Both the position numbers and the translations under genes were made by a program. The notes below the pieces were generated by a model, which was not told the DNA's origin, did no database searches, and saw only the letters and a list, made by a program, of their open reading frames with translations. DNA of 64,000 bases from JAUWKC01 sp035529895 (GTDB taxonomy: Bacteria > Planctomycetota > Phycisphaerae > Sedimentisphaerales > Anaerobacaceae), in contig DATKVV010000041.1 of NCBI GenBank assembly GCA_035529895.1, positions 1 to 64,000 on the forward strand, given 5' to 3'. Position 1 is the first letter of the stretch. Every line of letters begins with the position of its first letter. This document shows, piece by piece, positions 44,396-53,206 of the stretch.

Positions 44396-45819
44396 CGGAC
44401 CCACCGGATATGAAGGACACTGCAGAAACAAGCGAGAAAGAAAGGCGGGGCTTTCGTCTGAAAAGGATTGAGGATTTGAAGCGACTGGCTGCCGAACTGG
44501 GTGTCACTGTCGATGCGATAAAGGACGTTTCGATATTGGCTGAGCCGGTGCAGGTCGGCGATTTGGTTGTGCCGAATTCGCTGGCGATACATCCTATGGA
44601 GGCGGCCGACGGGGATTCGGAGGGCCGGCCGGGGGAGCTTACTTTTCGAAGGTACGAGAGGTTTGGGGCGGGCGGTGCCGGGCTGATATGGGCCGAAGCT
44701 ATCGCGGTGGTCCCGGAGGGCAGGGCCAATCCGAGGCAGTTGTGGCTTAATGACAACAGCAGGGAAAGCTTCGTTGCTCTTGTCAAACGAATGCGGCAAG
44801 CGGCACAGGACAGCAAGTTACGTCACCGACCGGTTATCGTGGCGCAGTTGACGCATTCGGGCAGGTACAGCAGGCCGCAGGGCGTGCGGCAGCCAGTGAT
44901 TCTCCAGCGCGACCCTTACCGCGACGCCCTGACCCTTCAGCAAAAGCCTGACCGGAGCGCGAAAAGCCGAGTACCGGATAATTGGCCGGTCTTGACCGAT
45001 AAGTATTTGGAGAGGCTCGTTGACGCTTATGTAAAGGCGGCAAAGATAGCGTTTGAAGTCGGCTTCGACGCGATGGATATTAAATCGTGTCACGGCTATC
45101 TGATTAGCGAGCTTTCGGCCTGTCGTGAGAGGCAAGGCAAATACGGCGGCTCGTTTGAAAATCGTACGAGATTCCTGCTGGAGGTCATCGACAGGATTCA
45201 TGAAGAGCTTGGCGCAGACAAGCAGGTTGTAACGAGGCTCGGCGTTTACGATGCCGTTCCATATCCCTTCGGATGGGGCGTCGATAAGGATGATTACACT
45301 AAGCCGGACCTGACAGAACCCAGGAAACTGATTGCCCTGCTTCTCGAACGCGGCGTGAGGCTGATAAATATCTCGATTGCCAATCCCCATTACAATCCAC
45401 ATTATGGCAGGCCTTTCAATGAACCGGTGGTTGGAGGTTACGTGTCGCCTGAGCATCCGCTGGTGGGAGTAAGCAGATTAATCAGGCTGGCCGGAGAGAT
45501 TCAAAAGCAGTTCAGCGATATAGCAGTTGTCGGCACGGGCTATAGCTGGCTGAGGAGGCTTATGCCCAATGTGGCAGCGGCGAGCAAGTCAAACGGATTG
45601 GCCTCTATCATAGGCGTCGGGCGGATGGCTTTTGCCTATCCGGATTTCGCCAGAGATATTATTCTCAAGGCTCAACTTAACGCACGTAAGGTTTGTGTAG
45701 CTTGCAGCAAATGCAGTCAGATAATGATTGATGGCGGAATGATAGGCTGTGTCGTGCGGGACAAGGAGACTTACGGGCCGATATATGAACAGGGGCGCAA
45801 GAGTGCAGGGAACGAGTGA
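44392..45819 (+). CDS. NADH:flavin oxidoreductase (Old Yellow Enzyme family)
   Basis: 475 residues; GTG at 44392 overlaps the previous stop, with an ATG at 44410 as an alternative. A helical N-terminal extension of about 45 residues precedes an FMN-binding TIM barrel (A-I-H-P-M-E near residue 65, V-A-Q-L-T-H-S-G-R-Y near 150, C-H-G-Y-L-I-S near 226, then G-G-S-F-E-N-R). C-terminal Cys motif C-V-A-C-S-K-C with C in G-M-I-G-C, as in [4Fe-4S]-carrying 2,4-dienoyl-CoA reductase relatives, though the second half of that family (FAD/NADH module) is missing. Might reduce an unsaturated acid or enone; substrate not known. Confidence 0.85.
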   Translation: MTDPPDMKDTAETSEKERRGFRLKRIEDLKRLAAELGVTVDAIKDVSILAEPVQVGDLVVPNSLAIHPMEAADGDSEGRPGELTFRRYERFGAGGAGLIWAEAIAVVPEGRANPRQLWLNDNSRESFVALVKRMRQAAQDSKLRHRPVIVAQLTHSGRYSRPQGVRQPVILQRDPYRDALTLQQKPDRSAKSRVPDNWPVLTDKYLERLVDAYVKAAKIAFEVGFDAMDIKSCHGYLISELSACRERQGKYGGSFENRTRFLLEVIDRIHEELGADKQVVTRLGVYDAVPYPFGWGVDKDDYTKPDLTEPRKLIALLLERGVRLINISIANPHYNPHYGRPFNEPVVGGYVSPEHPLVGVSRLIRLAGEIQKQFSDIAVVGTGYSWLRRLMPNVAAASKSNGLASIIGVGRMAFAYPDFARDIILKAQLNARKVCVACSKCSQIMIDGGMIGCVVRDKETYGPIYEQGRKSAGNE

Positions 45820-45872
45820 TTGCGAGTTGGTGTTTGTTGAACGGTTGAGAGAAATTTTCAGCGGGAGACAGA

Positions 45873-46904
45873 GTGAGTCCAAAGGAGAGAGTCAGGCTGA
45901 CGTTGGAGGGCAAGAGAAGGGACAGGCCACCGTTTTGTCCTGCGATTTATGAGCACAAGGCGAGACTTTTGGGCAGGTCGCCGAGTGAGGTGAGCCGGAG
46001 TGCGGGACTATTGGAGCAGGCGGTTTTGGCTGAGTATGAAACTTACGGCCCCGATATGCTGACCGTGGGGATAGACATTTATGACGTGGAAGCAGAGGCG
46101 CTGGGCAGTGAGGTTTGGTTTCCTGAAGCGGTGGATGCGGTGCCCATAATCAAGGAAAGAATTCTATCCAGCCTCGATGACTTTGGCAGACTTGGCATCG
46201 TCGATGTGGCCAGTTCGGGGCGCATGCCTTTGGTGTTGGAGGCGGCAAAGGCCGTCAACGACAGGTTGGGCCGCGAGGTCTTCGTCAGGGGGGCAATCAG
46301 CGCTCCGTATTCCATGGCCGTTGAGCTGATGGGTATCGAGGAACTGCTTATAGGAATGATTGAGCGGCCGGACGAGGTTAATGAGTTTCTGAGTTTCCTG
46401 ACCGAAGTGAGTATCAGTTACGGCAAAGCCTTTATTAACCGGGGCGTCGGGGTTTGTGTCTTTGATTCGTATGCCGCGCCGCCCTTGATTTCGCCTCGGC
46501 TGTTCAAAGCTATGATTCTGCCCCATGTTAGGAAGCTGATTGCCGCCTTGAAAGAGTGCGGAGCTGAGTTTGTTGAATATGTCATAGGTGGGCGGACGGA
46601 GCCGATTGCCGAGCATCTGTTTGCGACGGGGGCGGATATTCTGCTTTGCGATTTCGCCGCAGATGTTAATATATTCCTCGAACTTACGAAAGAAACCTGT
46701 GTGCTGGTGCGTCGTAATGTAAGCCCTGTATTGATTGAGCAGGGGCCGGACGAAGAATTGGACAGGCAAATCAATAGTGTGCGGAGACTTGCCGCGGAGC
46801 ATTGCAAGGTTATTATAGGCACCGGCGCGATTTCGTATAACACCAGTGCCGAAAGAGTGCTGATGGTGAAGAAGATGTGTCTGAAGGAGTCTGGGGAAAC
46901 GTAA
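45873..46904 (+). CDS. uroporphyrinogen decarboxylase-like (UroD/MtaA family) protein
   Basis: 343 residues from a GTG (GGGAG in place). Typical UroD-family layout: R-D-R-P-P-F-C-P near residue 16, V-R-G-A-I-S-A-P-Y near 139, F-D-S-Y near 192, G-A-D-I-L-L-C-D-F-A at about 250. In MtaA-type methyltransferases a H-x-C pair for zinc would be expected near V-E-Y-V-I-G-G-R; it is not visible, so cobalamin-linked methyl transfer is uncertain. HemE itself is unlikely in this context. Its stop overlaps the start of the BNR_4 gene (TAATG), so translation is probably coupled. Confidence 0.75.
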   Translation: MSPKERVRLTLEGKRRDRPPFCPAIYEHKARLLGRSPSEVSRSAGLLEQAVLAEYETYGPDMLTVGIDIYDVEAEALGSEVWFPEAVDAVPIIKERILSSLDDFGRLGIVDVASSGRMPLVLEAAKAVNDRLGREVFVRGAISAPYSMAVELMGIEELLIGMIERPDEVNEFLSFLTEVSISYGKAFINRGVGVCVFDSYAAPPLISPRLFKAMILPHVRKLIAALKECGAEFVEYVIGGRTEPIAEHLFATGADILLCDFAADVNIFLELTKETCVLVRRNVSPVLIEQGPDEELDRQINSVRRLAAEHCKVIIGTGAISYNTSAERVLMVKKMCLKESGET

Positions 46905-48220
46905 TGCGACTGAGAAAGCTTTATGTCGTGCTTGCAGCATCTGCGTTGGCGGCATCGGCCGCGAGGTGCGGTGCGGCTCCAGGTGCTCTGCGCATGGTTC
47001 CGATTGCGGAGAGCTGGGCGAAGAATTCGGTAAACGCCACCATCTTCCGGGTGAATTCCGTAACCACGCATAAGGACGCTCAATATGTTGCGTTCTACAG
47101 CGAGGATGCGCACGTCGTGCTGGCAAAGCGGAAGCTCGGGTCGAAGGACTGGGAAATTCGCAAGACTCAATACAAGGGAGATACCACGGACGCGCATAAC
47201 GGCATAAGTATTGGCGTTGACGGTGACGGAGTGCTTCATATTTCCTGGAACCATCATTGTGACCCTCTGCGCTATTGCCGGGGGACGGCACCGGGGTCGC
47301 TCGAACTGAGCGAAGAAATGCCGATGACGGGTCAGGATGAAAAGAAGGTGACATATCCTGAGTTTTACAATCTGCCGGACGGGGATTTATTGTTTCTCTA
47401 TCGTGACGGCGGCTCGGGACGGGGCAACACGATGTTGAATCGTTACGATGTCAGGACTCAGAAGTGGTCGGCGGTTCAGCATCCGCTTATTGACGGTCAG
47501 GGTGAGCGTAACGCTTATACGAATCAGATAGCGATTGACAAAGATGGCACTTGGCATATTTCCTGGTGCTGGCGGGAGACGGGCGACGTGGCCACAAACC
47601 ATGATGTTTGTTATGCAAAGTCGAGCGACGAAGGCAAGACATGGCGAAAGTCCACGGGGGAAAAGTACACACTGCCAATTACCGCTGGGAACGCGGAGTA
47701 TGCCTGGCGGATACCGCAAAAGAGCGAGTTGATAAACCAGAACTCGATGACGGTTGATTCAGAGGGTCGGCCGGTAATATCGACATACTGGCGGTCTGAA
47801 GGGACGAAGGTTCCGCAGTACCGTCTTGTTTATCACGATGGGCGCAAGTGGCGCACTTGTCAGGTTGGTTCGCGGACGACGGCTTTTTCGCTCAGTGGGC
47901 CGGGCACGAAGTACCTTTTGATGTCACGTCCCAAAATACTGGCCGGAGAGGGGGACAGGTTGTATATGATTTTTCGTGATGCCGAGCGGGGCAACCGTGT
48001 GTCGGCGGCGATTTGCCAGGACGCCGAACGTGTGAAGTGGCGCATCGAGGATTTGACCGATTATTCTGTCGGGCAGTGGGAGCCGAGTTACGACCCGGTT
48101 CTCTGGCAGCGTGAGAACTTGCTGCATCTATTTGTGCAGAAAGTCGAGCAGAAGGACCTTGACGTTCTGGAGAGTACTCCGCCTCAGATGGCGTCTGTTT
48201 TGGAATGGACGCCGCCGTAA
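46904..48220 (+). CDS. secreted BNR_4-family beta-propeller enzyme, possible polysaccharide lyase
   Basis: 438 residues from the ATG at 46904, overlapping the preceding stop. Signal peptide (V-L-A-A-S-A-L-A-A-S-A). The family signature D-A-H-N-G-I-S-I-G-V-D-G-D-G-V-L-H-I-S-W then N-H-H-C-D-P-L-R-Y is clear, with the His expected at the active site. Further blades: I-A-I-D-K-D-G-T-W-H-I-S-W-C-W-R-E-T and N-Q-N-S-M-T-V-D-S-E-G-R-P. BNR_4 proteins include ulvan lyases (PL24/PL25) and the GH145-like rhamnosidases; which of these fits here cannot be decided by eye. Downstream genes for 2-keto-3-deoxy sugar acids favour uronate-containing substrates. Confidence 0.78.
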   Translation: MRLRKLYVVLAASALAASAARCGAAPGALRMVPIAESWAKNSVNATIFRVNSVTTHKDAQYVAFYSEDAHVVLAKRKLGSKDWEIRKTQYKGDTTDAHNGISIGVDGDGVLHISWNHHCDPLRYCRGTAPGSLELSEEMPMTGQDEKKVTYPEFYNLPDGDLLFLYRDGGSGRGNTMLNRYDVRTQKWSAVQHPLIDGQGERNAYTNQIAIDKDGTWHISWCWRETGDVATNHDVCYAKSSDEGKTWRKSTGEKYTLPITAGNAEYAWRIPQKSELINQNSMTVDSEGRPVISTYWRSEGTKVPQYRLVYHDGRKWRTCQVGSRTTAFSLSGPGTKYLLMSRPKILAGEGDRLYMIFRDAERGNRVSAAICQDAERVKWRIEDLTDYSVGQWEPSYDPVLWQRENLLHLFVQKVEQKDLDVLESTPPQMASVLEWTPP

Positions 48221-48245
48221 TCGCAGTTAAATAAGGAGGTTAAGA

Positions 48246-49043
48246 ATGGCCGGCAAGCCTGCGGCGATAATTACCGGAGCAAGCAGAGGGATTGGAAAGG
48301 CGACAGCGAAAGAGCTGGCATCGCTGGGTTATGACCTGGTGGTGAGTCATTTTGATTTGAGCGATGAAGGCAAGCCCGATGAATCTTTCGCGTCTTCAAC
48401 TCACAAAGAAATTGAGGGCCTCGGAGTACATTGCGAAATCTTGCGAGTTGACGTGAGCAGCGCTGTTGACCGTACGCATCTTGTCACTCTGGCAAAAGAC
48501 AGATTCGGCAGGTGTGATGTTTTGGTCAATAATGCCGGTGTCGCACCCGAAAAGAGGACCGATTTACTTAAGGCGACCGAGCAGAGCTACGACAGGGTAA
48601 TGGCGATAAATCTCAAAGGGCCTTACTTCCTGACCCAATTGGTTGCAAACTGGATGGTCGAACAGAAGAAACAATATCCTGACCGCAGATTCAGAATCGT
48701 CAACATCGGCTCGGTCTCGGCATACACCAGCAGCCCCTCCCGCGGTGAATACTGTATAAGCAAGGCCGGTGTCGGCATGATGACGAAGCTATATGCGGAC
48801 AGACTGGCGGAATACGGTATCGGGGTATTTGAAATCAGGCCCGGCATTATAGCGACTGATATGACCAGCGTCATGAAAGACAAATATGATAAGCTTATAG
48901 CAGAGGGCCTTACGCCGATTAAGCGATGGGGCCGGCCGGAAGATGTCGCAAAGGCGGTCGGGGCCATTGCAGAAGGCAGGTTTGATTTTTCGACGGGCCA
49001 GGTGATTGACGTTGACGGCGGTTTTCATTTGAGAAGACTTTGA
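48246..49043 (+). CDS. SDR-family reductase (FabG-like; possible uronate/ketone reductase)
   Basis: 265 residues with a strong AAGGAGG site. Classical SDR: T-G-A-S-R-G-I-G-K-A for NAD(P), N-N-A-G, catalytic Ser in I-G-S-V-S-A and Y-C-I-S-K, and C-terminal D-V-D-G-G-F. In alginate and ulvan pathways an SDR reduces 4-deoxy-5-keto uronates to 2-keto-3-deoxy acids. The direct neighbourhood of an aldolase and PfkB kinase supports that step, but a general beta-ketoacyl reductase cannot be excluded. Confidence 0.88.
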   Translation: MAGKPAAIITGASRGIGKATAKELASLGYDLVVSHFDLSDEGKPDESFASSTHKEIEGLGVHCEILRVDVSSAVDRTHLVTLAKDRFGRCDVLVNNAGVAPEKRTDLLKATEQSYDRVMAINLKGPYFLTQLVANWMVEQKKQYPDRRFRIVNIGSVSAYTSSPSRGEYCISKAGVGMMTKLYADRLAEYGIGVFEIRPGIIATDMTSVMKDKYDKLIAEGLTPIKRWGRPEDVAKAVGAIAEGRFDFSTGQVIDVDGGFHLRRL

Positions 49044-49054
49044 GGGACAGAAAA

Positions 49055-49840
49055 ATGGATATCACTACTACAATCAGAACACTGTTAAAGGACGGCTTTA
49101 TCCTCGTTTTCAATCAGGATAAGCTCGATATAGTAAGTACAGCACAGGCGCTTATAAAGGCCGGTGTCAACAATATGGAGGTAACCTGCCGCATCCGCAG
49201 GCCTTTGGAAAAACTTGCTCGGCTGCGCGAGGAATTGCCTGACTTTGTGGTAGGAGCGGCAAGTTTGATAGATTTTCCGGAAATGCTCGATGTTTACAAC
49301 AAGGCTCACGCGGATGACCCACTGCCTGCCATCGAGCAGGTTGTAGAGGCAGGAGCAGGCTTTCTGGTTTCGGCGGCGAATTTCAGCGGCGAGAGCTACA
49401 AGAAGTTTTGCCGCAAGCTGGCTATGATACCAGGCTGTGGTACGGTTACAGAAATTCTGAACCAGTTCTCGAAGGGGGCGAATCTCTGCAAGATATTCCC
49501 GGCCAAGGAGCTTGGCGGGCCGGCCTATGTCAAGGCCATCGACCCTGCGATTCACAAGACCGTCAGCCTTGTGCCCACAGGCGGAACAAACGCCGGGAAC
49601 ATTCCGGACTACATTGATGCCGGCGTTCTCGTGCTGGGCGGCTCGTTCAGTATGATTGAGAAAGCCATAATGAAAAGGATTATCGACGAGCAGAACTACG
49701 AGCTTTTGGCCGAGGAATTGACCAGGATAAAACAATTGATAGATAAATTGCGGGCGGAAAAGTGGCCGGACGTTAATTTTGCCACCGCCTCCGTTCAAAA
49801 GATGAGCCAGGTTACCGGCAGAAATTTTAATCTCGCATAA
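49055..49840 (+). CDS. KDPG-type aldolase (2-keto-3-deoxy-phosphogluconate/4-hydroxy-2-oxoglutarate)
   Basis: 261 residues from the ATG at 49055. KDPG-aldolase motifs: N-N-M-E-V-T-C-R (Glu acid/base) and C-K-I-F-P-A with the Schiff-base Lys (about residue 149), then G-G-T-N and G-G-S-F at the phosphate-binding end. It is about 50 residues longer than E. coli Eda, with a Lys/Glu-rich C-terminal extension. It splits a 2-keto-3-deoxy-6-phospho acid to pyruvate and glyceraldehyde-3-phosphate. With the PfkB kinase two genes downstream it forms a lower Entner-Doudoroff branch. Confidence 0.9.
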   Translation: MDITTTIRTLLKDGFILVFNQDKLDIVSTAQALIKAGVNNMEVTCRIRRPLEKLARLREELPDFVVGAASLIDFPEMLDVYNKAHADDPLPAIEQVVEAGAGFLVSAANFSGESYKKFCRKLAMIPGCGTVTEILNQFSKGANLCKIFPAKELGGPAYVKAIDPAIHKTVSLVPTGGTNAGNIPDYIDAGVLVLGGSFSMIEKAIMKRIIDEQNYELLAEELTRIKQLIDKLRAEKWPDVNFATASVQKMSQVTGRNFNLA

Positions 49841-49861
49841 ACAGTCAACCGAGACGTGACC

Positions 49862-51910
49862 ATGGGGAAAGCTGCGGAAACACGAAGGATTGACAACCAG
49901 ACAATTACGGCCCATCGGTACAACACCGTCATAGTGGGGGCAGGCGCCGCGGGAATGAACTGCGCGGTCCACTTGTACGAGTTTATGACACAAAAAGGTG
50001 TTAAGGATGCGCACGACAGGATAGCAGTGGTGACATCAGGGCTTCCTATGGGCGCATCGAGAATGGGCGGCTCGGACAAGCAGACATATTATAAGATGGG
50101 TACAAGCTGCGAAATGGCCGACAGTGCCCAGGAGTTTGCGAAAACCCTGACCGCCGCCGGCTGTTGTCACGGCGATTTGGCTCTGGCCGAAGCGATAGGC
50201 TCGCTTCGCGAATTCTATCATTTGGTTCAGGCCGGCGTGCCGTTTCCGCATGATTCTGTGGGCAGCTACATCGGTTACAAAACGGACAACGACCCCTATG
50301 AGAGAGCTACGTCAGCCGGCCCTAAAACCAGCAAATACATGAGCGAATGCCTCCAAAGGCAGGCGCGCTCTTATGGCATCCGGATTCATGACCACAAGGA
50401 AGTAGTCGAGCTCTTAACGGCGGGTGATGGGGATGCGAAGCGCATAATCGGTGTTGTCGCCATCGACAAGAAAAAACTGACCGGCAAGGATTACGCCATA
50501 AATATTTATCTCTGTAGAAATCTTGTGCTGGCCGCCGGCGGGCCTGGAGAGCTCTACCAGACCAGTGTTTATCCGAAGGGGCAGTTAAGCATCCACGGCA
50601 TCGCTTTTAGGGCGGGCCTCACTGCGGAAAACCTGACCGAATCGCAGTTCGGATTAGCAAGCACCAGGTTCCGCTGGAATGTATCAGGCAGTTATTGTCA
50701 GGCCATTCCTCGAATCTTCAGCACCGATGCCGGTGGGCGGGACGAATGCGACTTTCTGGCTGATTTCTTTCCCACAACGAGCAAAATGGCCACGAACATT
50801 TTCCTCAAAGGTTATCAGTGGCCTTTTGACCCGCAGCGCATCGAGAGCCTACAGTCTTCATTGATAGACGTTCTGGTCTTTAACGAAATGCAAAAAGGCC
50901 GATGCGTTTTTATGGATTTCCTGCATAATCCGCGCGGCAAGGATTCGATGAAAGAGTTTGATATTAATGACCTCGAGGCGGAGGCGCACGAATACCTGAG
51001 AAGGACAGGCTCGCTTCAAGCCACGCCAATAGAGCGGCTTGCCCGTCTGAACCCTTTGGCCATCGAGGTATATAAAGAAAATGGCATAGATTTATATTCC
51101 GAACCTCTTGAGATTGCCGTCTGCGCCCAGCATAACAATGGTGGCTTTGCGGTTGATAAATGGTGGCAGTCAAATATACCTCAGACCTTTGTGATTGGTG
51201 AGATGGCCGGGACGCACGGCGTCAAGCGGCCCGGCGGCTCGGCTCTCAACGCCGGGCAGGTCGGCGGACTGCGGGCGGCGGAATACATTGCCAACGTGTA
51301 CGACCTCGAGACCCCCGACCATTTGGACAAGCACGATGAGATTGACCGGCAGTTGAGTAAGTTTGTGGCGAGGCTCGAAAAGTACGGCAGCTCGTCTGGT
51401 TTAGTCGCGAAGGAAGTAATAAGACGAATTCAAAGTCGTATGACCGCTTCGGCTGCGCACGTTAGGAAACTAAACGACGCTCGCAGGGCCCTGGCTGAAG
51501 CTGTGGAGGACTATAAACAAATACAAAGTCGAGGTTTCAAATCAGAGAAGGCCAGGGACATCATAACAGCAATCCAGGCGGAGCATTTGGCCTTGACCAG
51601 CGTTGCGTATCTAAAAGCAATCGTGGAGCTGCTTGAAAAGGGCAGCGGCTCACGGGGTTCGCATCTGGCGCTTGCGGAGGATGGGATAGAAATTCACCCG
51701 GCTATCCTCGACAGGGCCACCGGTAAGCCGTTGAAGTTCAAACCCGAAAACGAAGCGTTGAGGAATTCGATTTTGCGAATAGAATATGACCCCCAGGCGT
51801 CTGACTTTTTCAGTTGCCGGAGTGTTGCTGTTCGAGCAGCGCCGGCTGACAGGAAAGCTTTTGAGCCGGCCTGGCAGGATTATAGAGAAGGAAAAATCTA
51901 CAGCAAATAG
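49862..51910 (+). CDS. FAD-dependent oxidoreductase, fumarate-reductase/APS-reductase flavoprotein-like
   Basis: 682 residues from the ATG at 49862. N-terminal FAD fold V-I-V-G-A-G-A-A-G-M-N-C. The middle shows R-N-L-V-L-A-A-G-G-P-G-E-L-Y-Q, and the FAD-binding end shows N-N-G-G-F-A-V-D-K-W-W and F-V-I-G-E-M-A-G-T-H-G-V. The helical C-terminal domain (about 480-580) resembles that of succinate dehydrogenase/fumarate reductase, APS reductase or aspartate oxidase subunits. No Fe-S partner or membrane anchor lies nearby, so it may act alone in the cytoplasm. Its place between aldolase and kinase genes suggests a dedicated but unknown step of the same pathway. Confidence 0.8.
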   Translation: MGKAAETRRIDNQTITAHRYNTVIVGAGAAGMNCAVHLYEFMTQKGVKDAHDRIAVVTSGLPMGASRMGGSDKQTYYKMGTSCEMADSAQEFAKTLTAAGCCHGDLALAEAIGSLREFYHLVQAGVPFPHDSVGSYIGYKTDNDPYERATSAGPKTSKYMSECLQRQARSYGIRIHDHKEVVELLTAGDGDAKRIIGVVAIDKKKLTGKDYAINIYLCRNLVLAAGGPGELYQTSVYPKGQLSIHGIAFRAGLTAENLTESQFGLASTRFRWNVSGSYCQAIPRIFSTDAGGRDECDFLADFFPTTSKMATNIFLKGYQWPFDPQRIESLQSSLIDVLVFNEMQKGRCVFMDFLHNPRGKDSMKEFDINDLEAEAHEYLRRTGSLQATPIERLARLNPLAIEVYKENGIDLYSEPLEIAVCAQHNNGGFAVDKWWQSNIPQTFVIGEMAGTHGVKRPGGSALNAGQVGGLRAAEYIANVYDLETPDHLDKHDEIDRQLSKFVARLEKYGSSSGLVAKEVIRRIQSRMTASAAHVRKLNDARRALAEAVEDYKQIQSRGFKSEKARDIITAIQAEHLALTSVAYLKAIVELLEKGSGSRGSHLALAEDGIEIHPAILDRATGKPLKFKPENEALRNSILRIEYDPQASDFFSCRSVAVRAAPADRKAFEPAWQDYREGKIYSK

Positions 51911-51937
51911 ACAATAGCGCTGATAAGGAGGTAAAAG

Positions 51938-53038
51938 ATGGCCGTCATAGACTTAAAGCCAAAATCAAAGTGCAAATATGACATAGTGTCCCTGGGCGAG
52001 ATTATGATTCGACTGGACCCGGGCGACGAAAGAATTCATACGACACGGCATTTCAGGGCCTGGGAAGGCGGCGGGGAATATAACGTCGCAAGAGGTTTGA
52101 AGCGCTGCTTCGGCAAGAACGCGGCAGTTGTAACTGCCATCGTGGATAATCCCGTGGGCAGACTTCTTGAGGACCTGATGTTTCAGGGCGGAGTCGATAT
52201 GGAGTATGTAAAATGGGTCCCTTACGACGGCATTGGCCGAAAGGTAAGGGTCGGTCTGAACTTCACCGAGAAAGGATTCGGCGTCCGGGCCGCTGTCGGG
52301 TGTTCCGACAGGGCAAACAGCGCCGCATCCCAGTTGAAAAAGGGCGATATTGACTGGGAGAAAATATTCGGCAAAGACGGCGCTCGCTGGTTCCACACGG
52401 GCGGCATTTTTGCGGCGCTATCTGAAACGACGCCGGGGGTCATAATGGAAGCTGTAGCGGCGGCCAAAAAATACGGCACGATTATTTCGTACGATTTGAA
52501 CTACCGTGGGTCACTCTGGAAGGACATTGGGGGCCATGAAAAAGCAAAAGAGGTTAACCGGGCAATCGCTCCTTACGTTGACGTGATGATTGGAAATGAA
52601 GAAGATTTTACCGCCGCCCTCGGATTTGAAGTCAGGGGACTTGATGAGCATTATTCAAAGCTTGACCCGACAAATTTCAAAAAAATGATTACCGAAGCGG
52701 TCAAGGCGTTTCCGAATTTCAAGGTGGTGGCAACCACACTCCGTAACGCCAAGACCGCATCGGTCAATGACTGGGGCGCTATCGTCTATGCGGACGGCCA
52801 GTTCCATGATGCGATGTTGCGGCTGGACCTGGAGATTTACGACAGAGTCGGCGGCGGCGACAGTTTTGCCTCCGGCCTGATATACGGCCTTATGGAAGGC
52901 AAGACCGCACAGGAGGCGGTAAATTATGGGGCCGCGCACGGCGCTCTTGCAATGACCACACCCGGCGACACGACAACGGCCAGTCTGAAGGAAGTTGAAA
53001 AAGTCATGAAGGGCGGCGGCGCAAGGGTCGATAGATAA
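51938..53038 (+). CDS. kdgK: PfkB-family sugar kinase, probable 2-keto-3-deoxygluconate kinase
   Basis: 366 residues, strong AAGGAGG. PfkB features: G-E-I-M-I-R-L-D-P at the start, sugar-binding G-G-E-Y-N-V-A-R-G-L near residue 45, and C-terminal R-V-G-G-G-D-S-F-A-S-G with the catalytic Asp. It phosphorylates 2-keto-3-deoxy sugar acids at C6 to feed the aldolase upstream; other PfkB substrates (fructose, ribose) are possible. Last gene of the plus-strand operon; a hairpin follows at 53.14 kb. Confidence 0.87.
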   Translation: MAVIDLKPKSKCKYDIVSLGEIMIRLDPGDERIHTTRHFRAWEGGGEYNVARGLKRCFGKNAAVVTAIVDNPVGRLLEDLMFQGGVDMEYVKWVPYDGIGRKVRVGLNFTEKGFGVRAAVGCSDRANSAASQLKKGDIDWEKIFGKDGARWFHTGGIFAALSETTPGVIMEAVAAAKKYGTIISYDLNYRGSLWKDIGGHEKAKEVNRAIAPYVDVMIGNEEDFTAALGFEVRGLDEHYSKLDPTNFKKMITEAVKAFPNFKVVATTLRNAKTASVNDWGAIVYADGQFHDAMLRLDLEIYDRVGGGDSFASGLIYGLMEGKTAQEAVNYGAAHGALAMTTPGDTTTASLKEVEKVMKGGGARVDR

Positions 53039-53133
53039 AACCTTTTTGGTGGAAGCTGTACTTGCAGCCGGACAGGCAGCCAGTAGTTACCCCCTCTCTT
53101 GGCCAACCGCGGATGAGGTGGTTCACTTGCGAG

Positions 53134-53166
53134 AAAAGGGAGGGGCACGGTCAGGACGTGTCCCTC
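53134..53166 (-). terminator. terminator hairpin between convergent operons
   Basis: GAGGGGCACG (53140-53149) pairs with CGTGTCCCTC (53157-53166) with a single G-T wobble and a 7-nt loop. On the minus strand CC and four Ts follow, so it should end the minus-strand cluster. It may also help stop the plus-strand operon. Confidence 0.55.
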
Positions 53167-53206
53167 TGCAATGCTCTTTGTTTTCTGTACCCCGCTTCCG
53201 CCTTGC

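Noticed and set aside
46164..47354. 396-codon minus-strand frame across the UroD-like/BNR_4 junction
   Set aside because: Antisense to two well-supported coupled genes; composition is Arg/Pro/His-rich as expected of a shadow.
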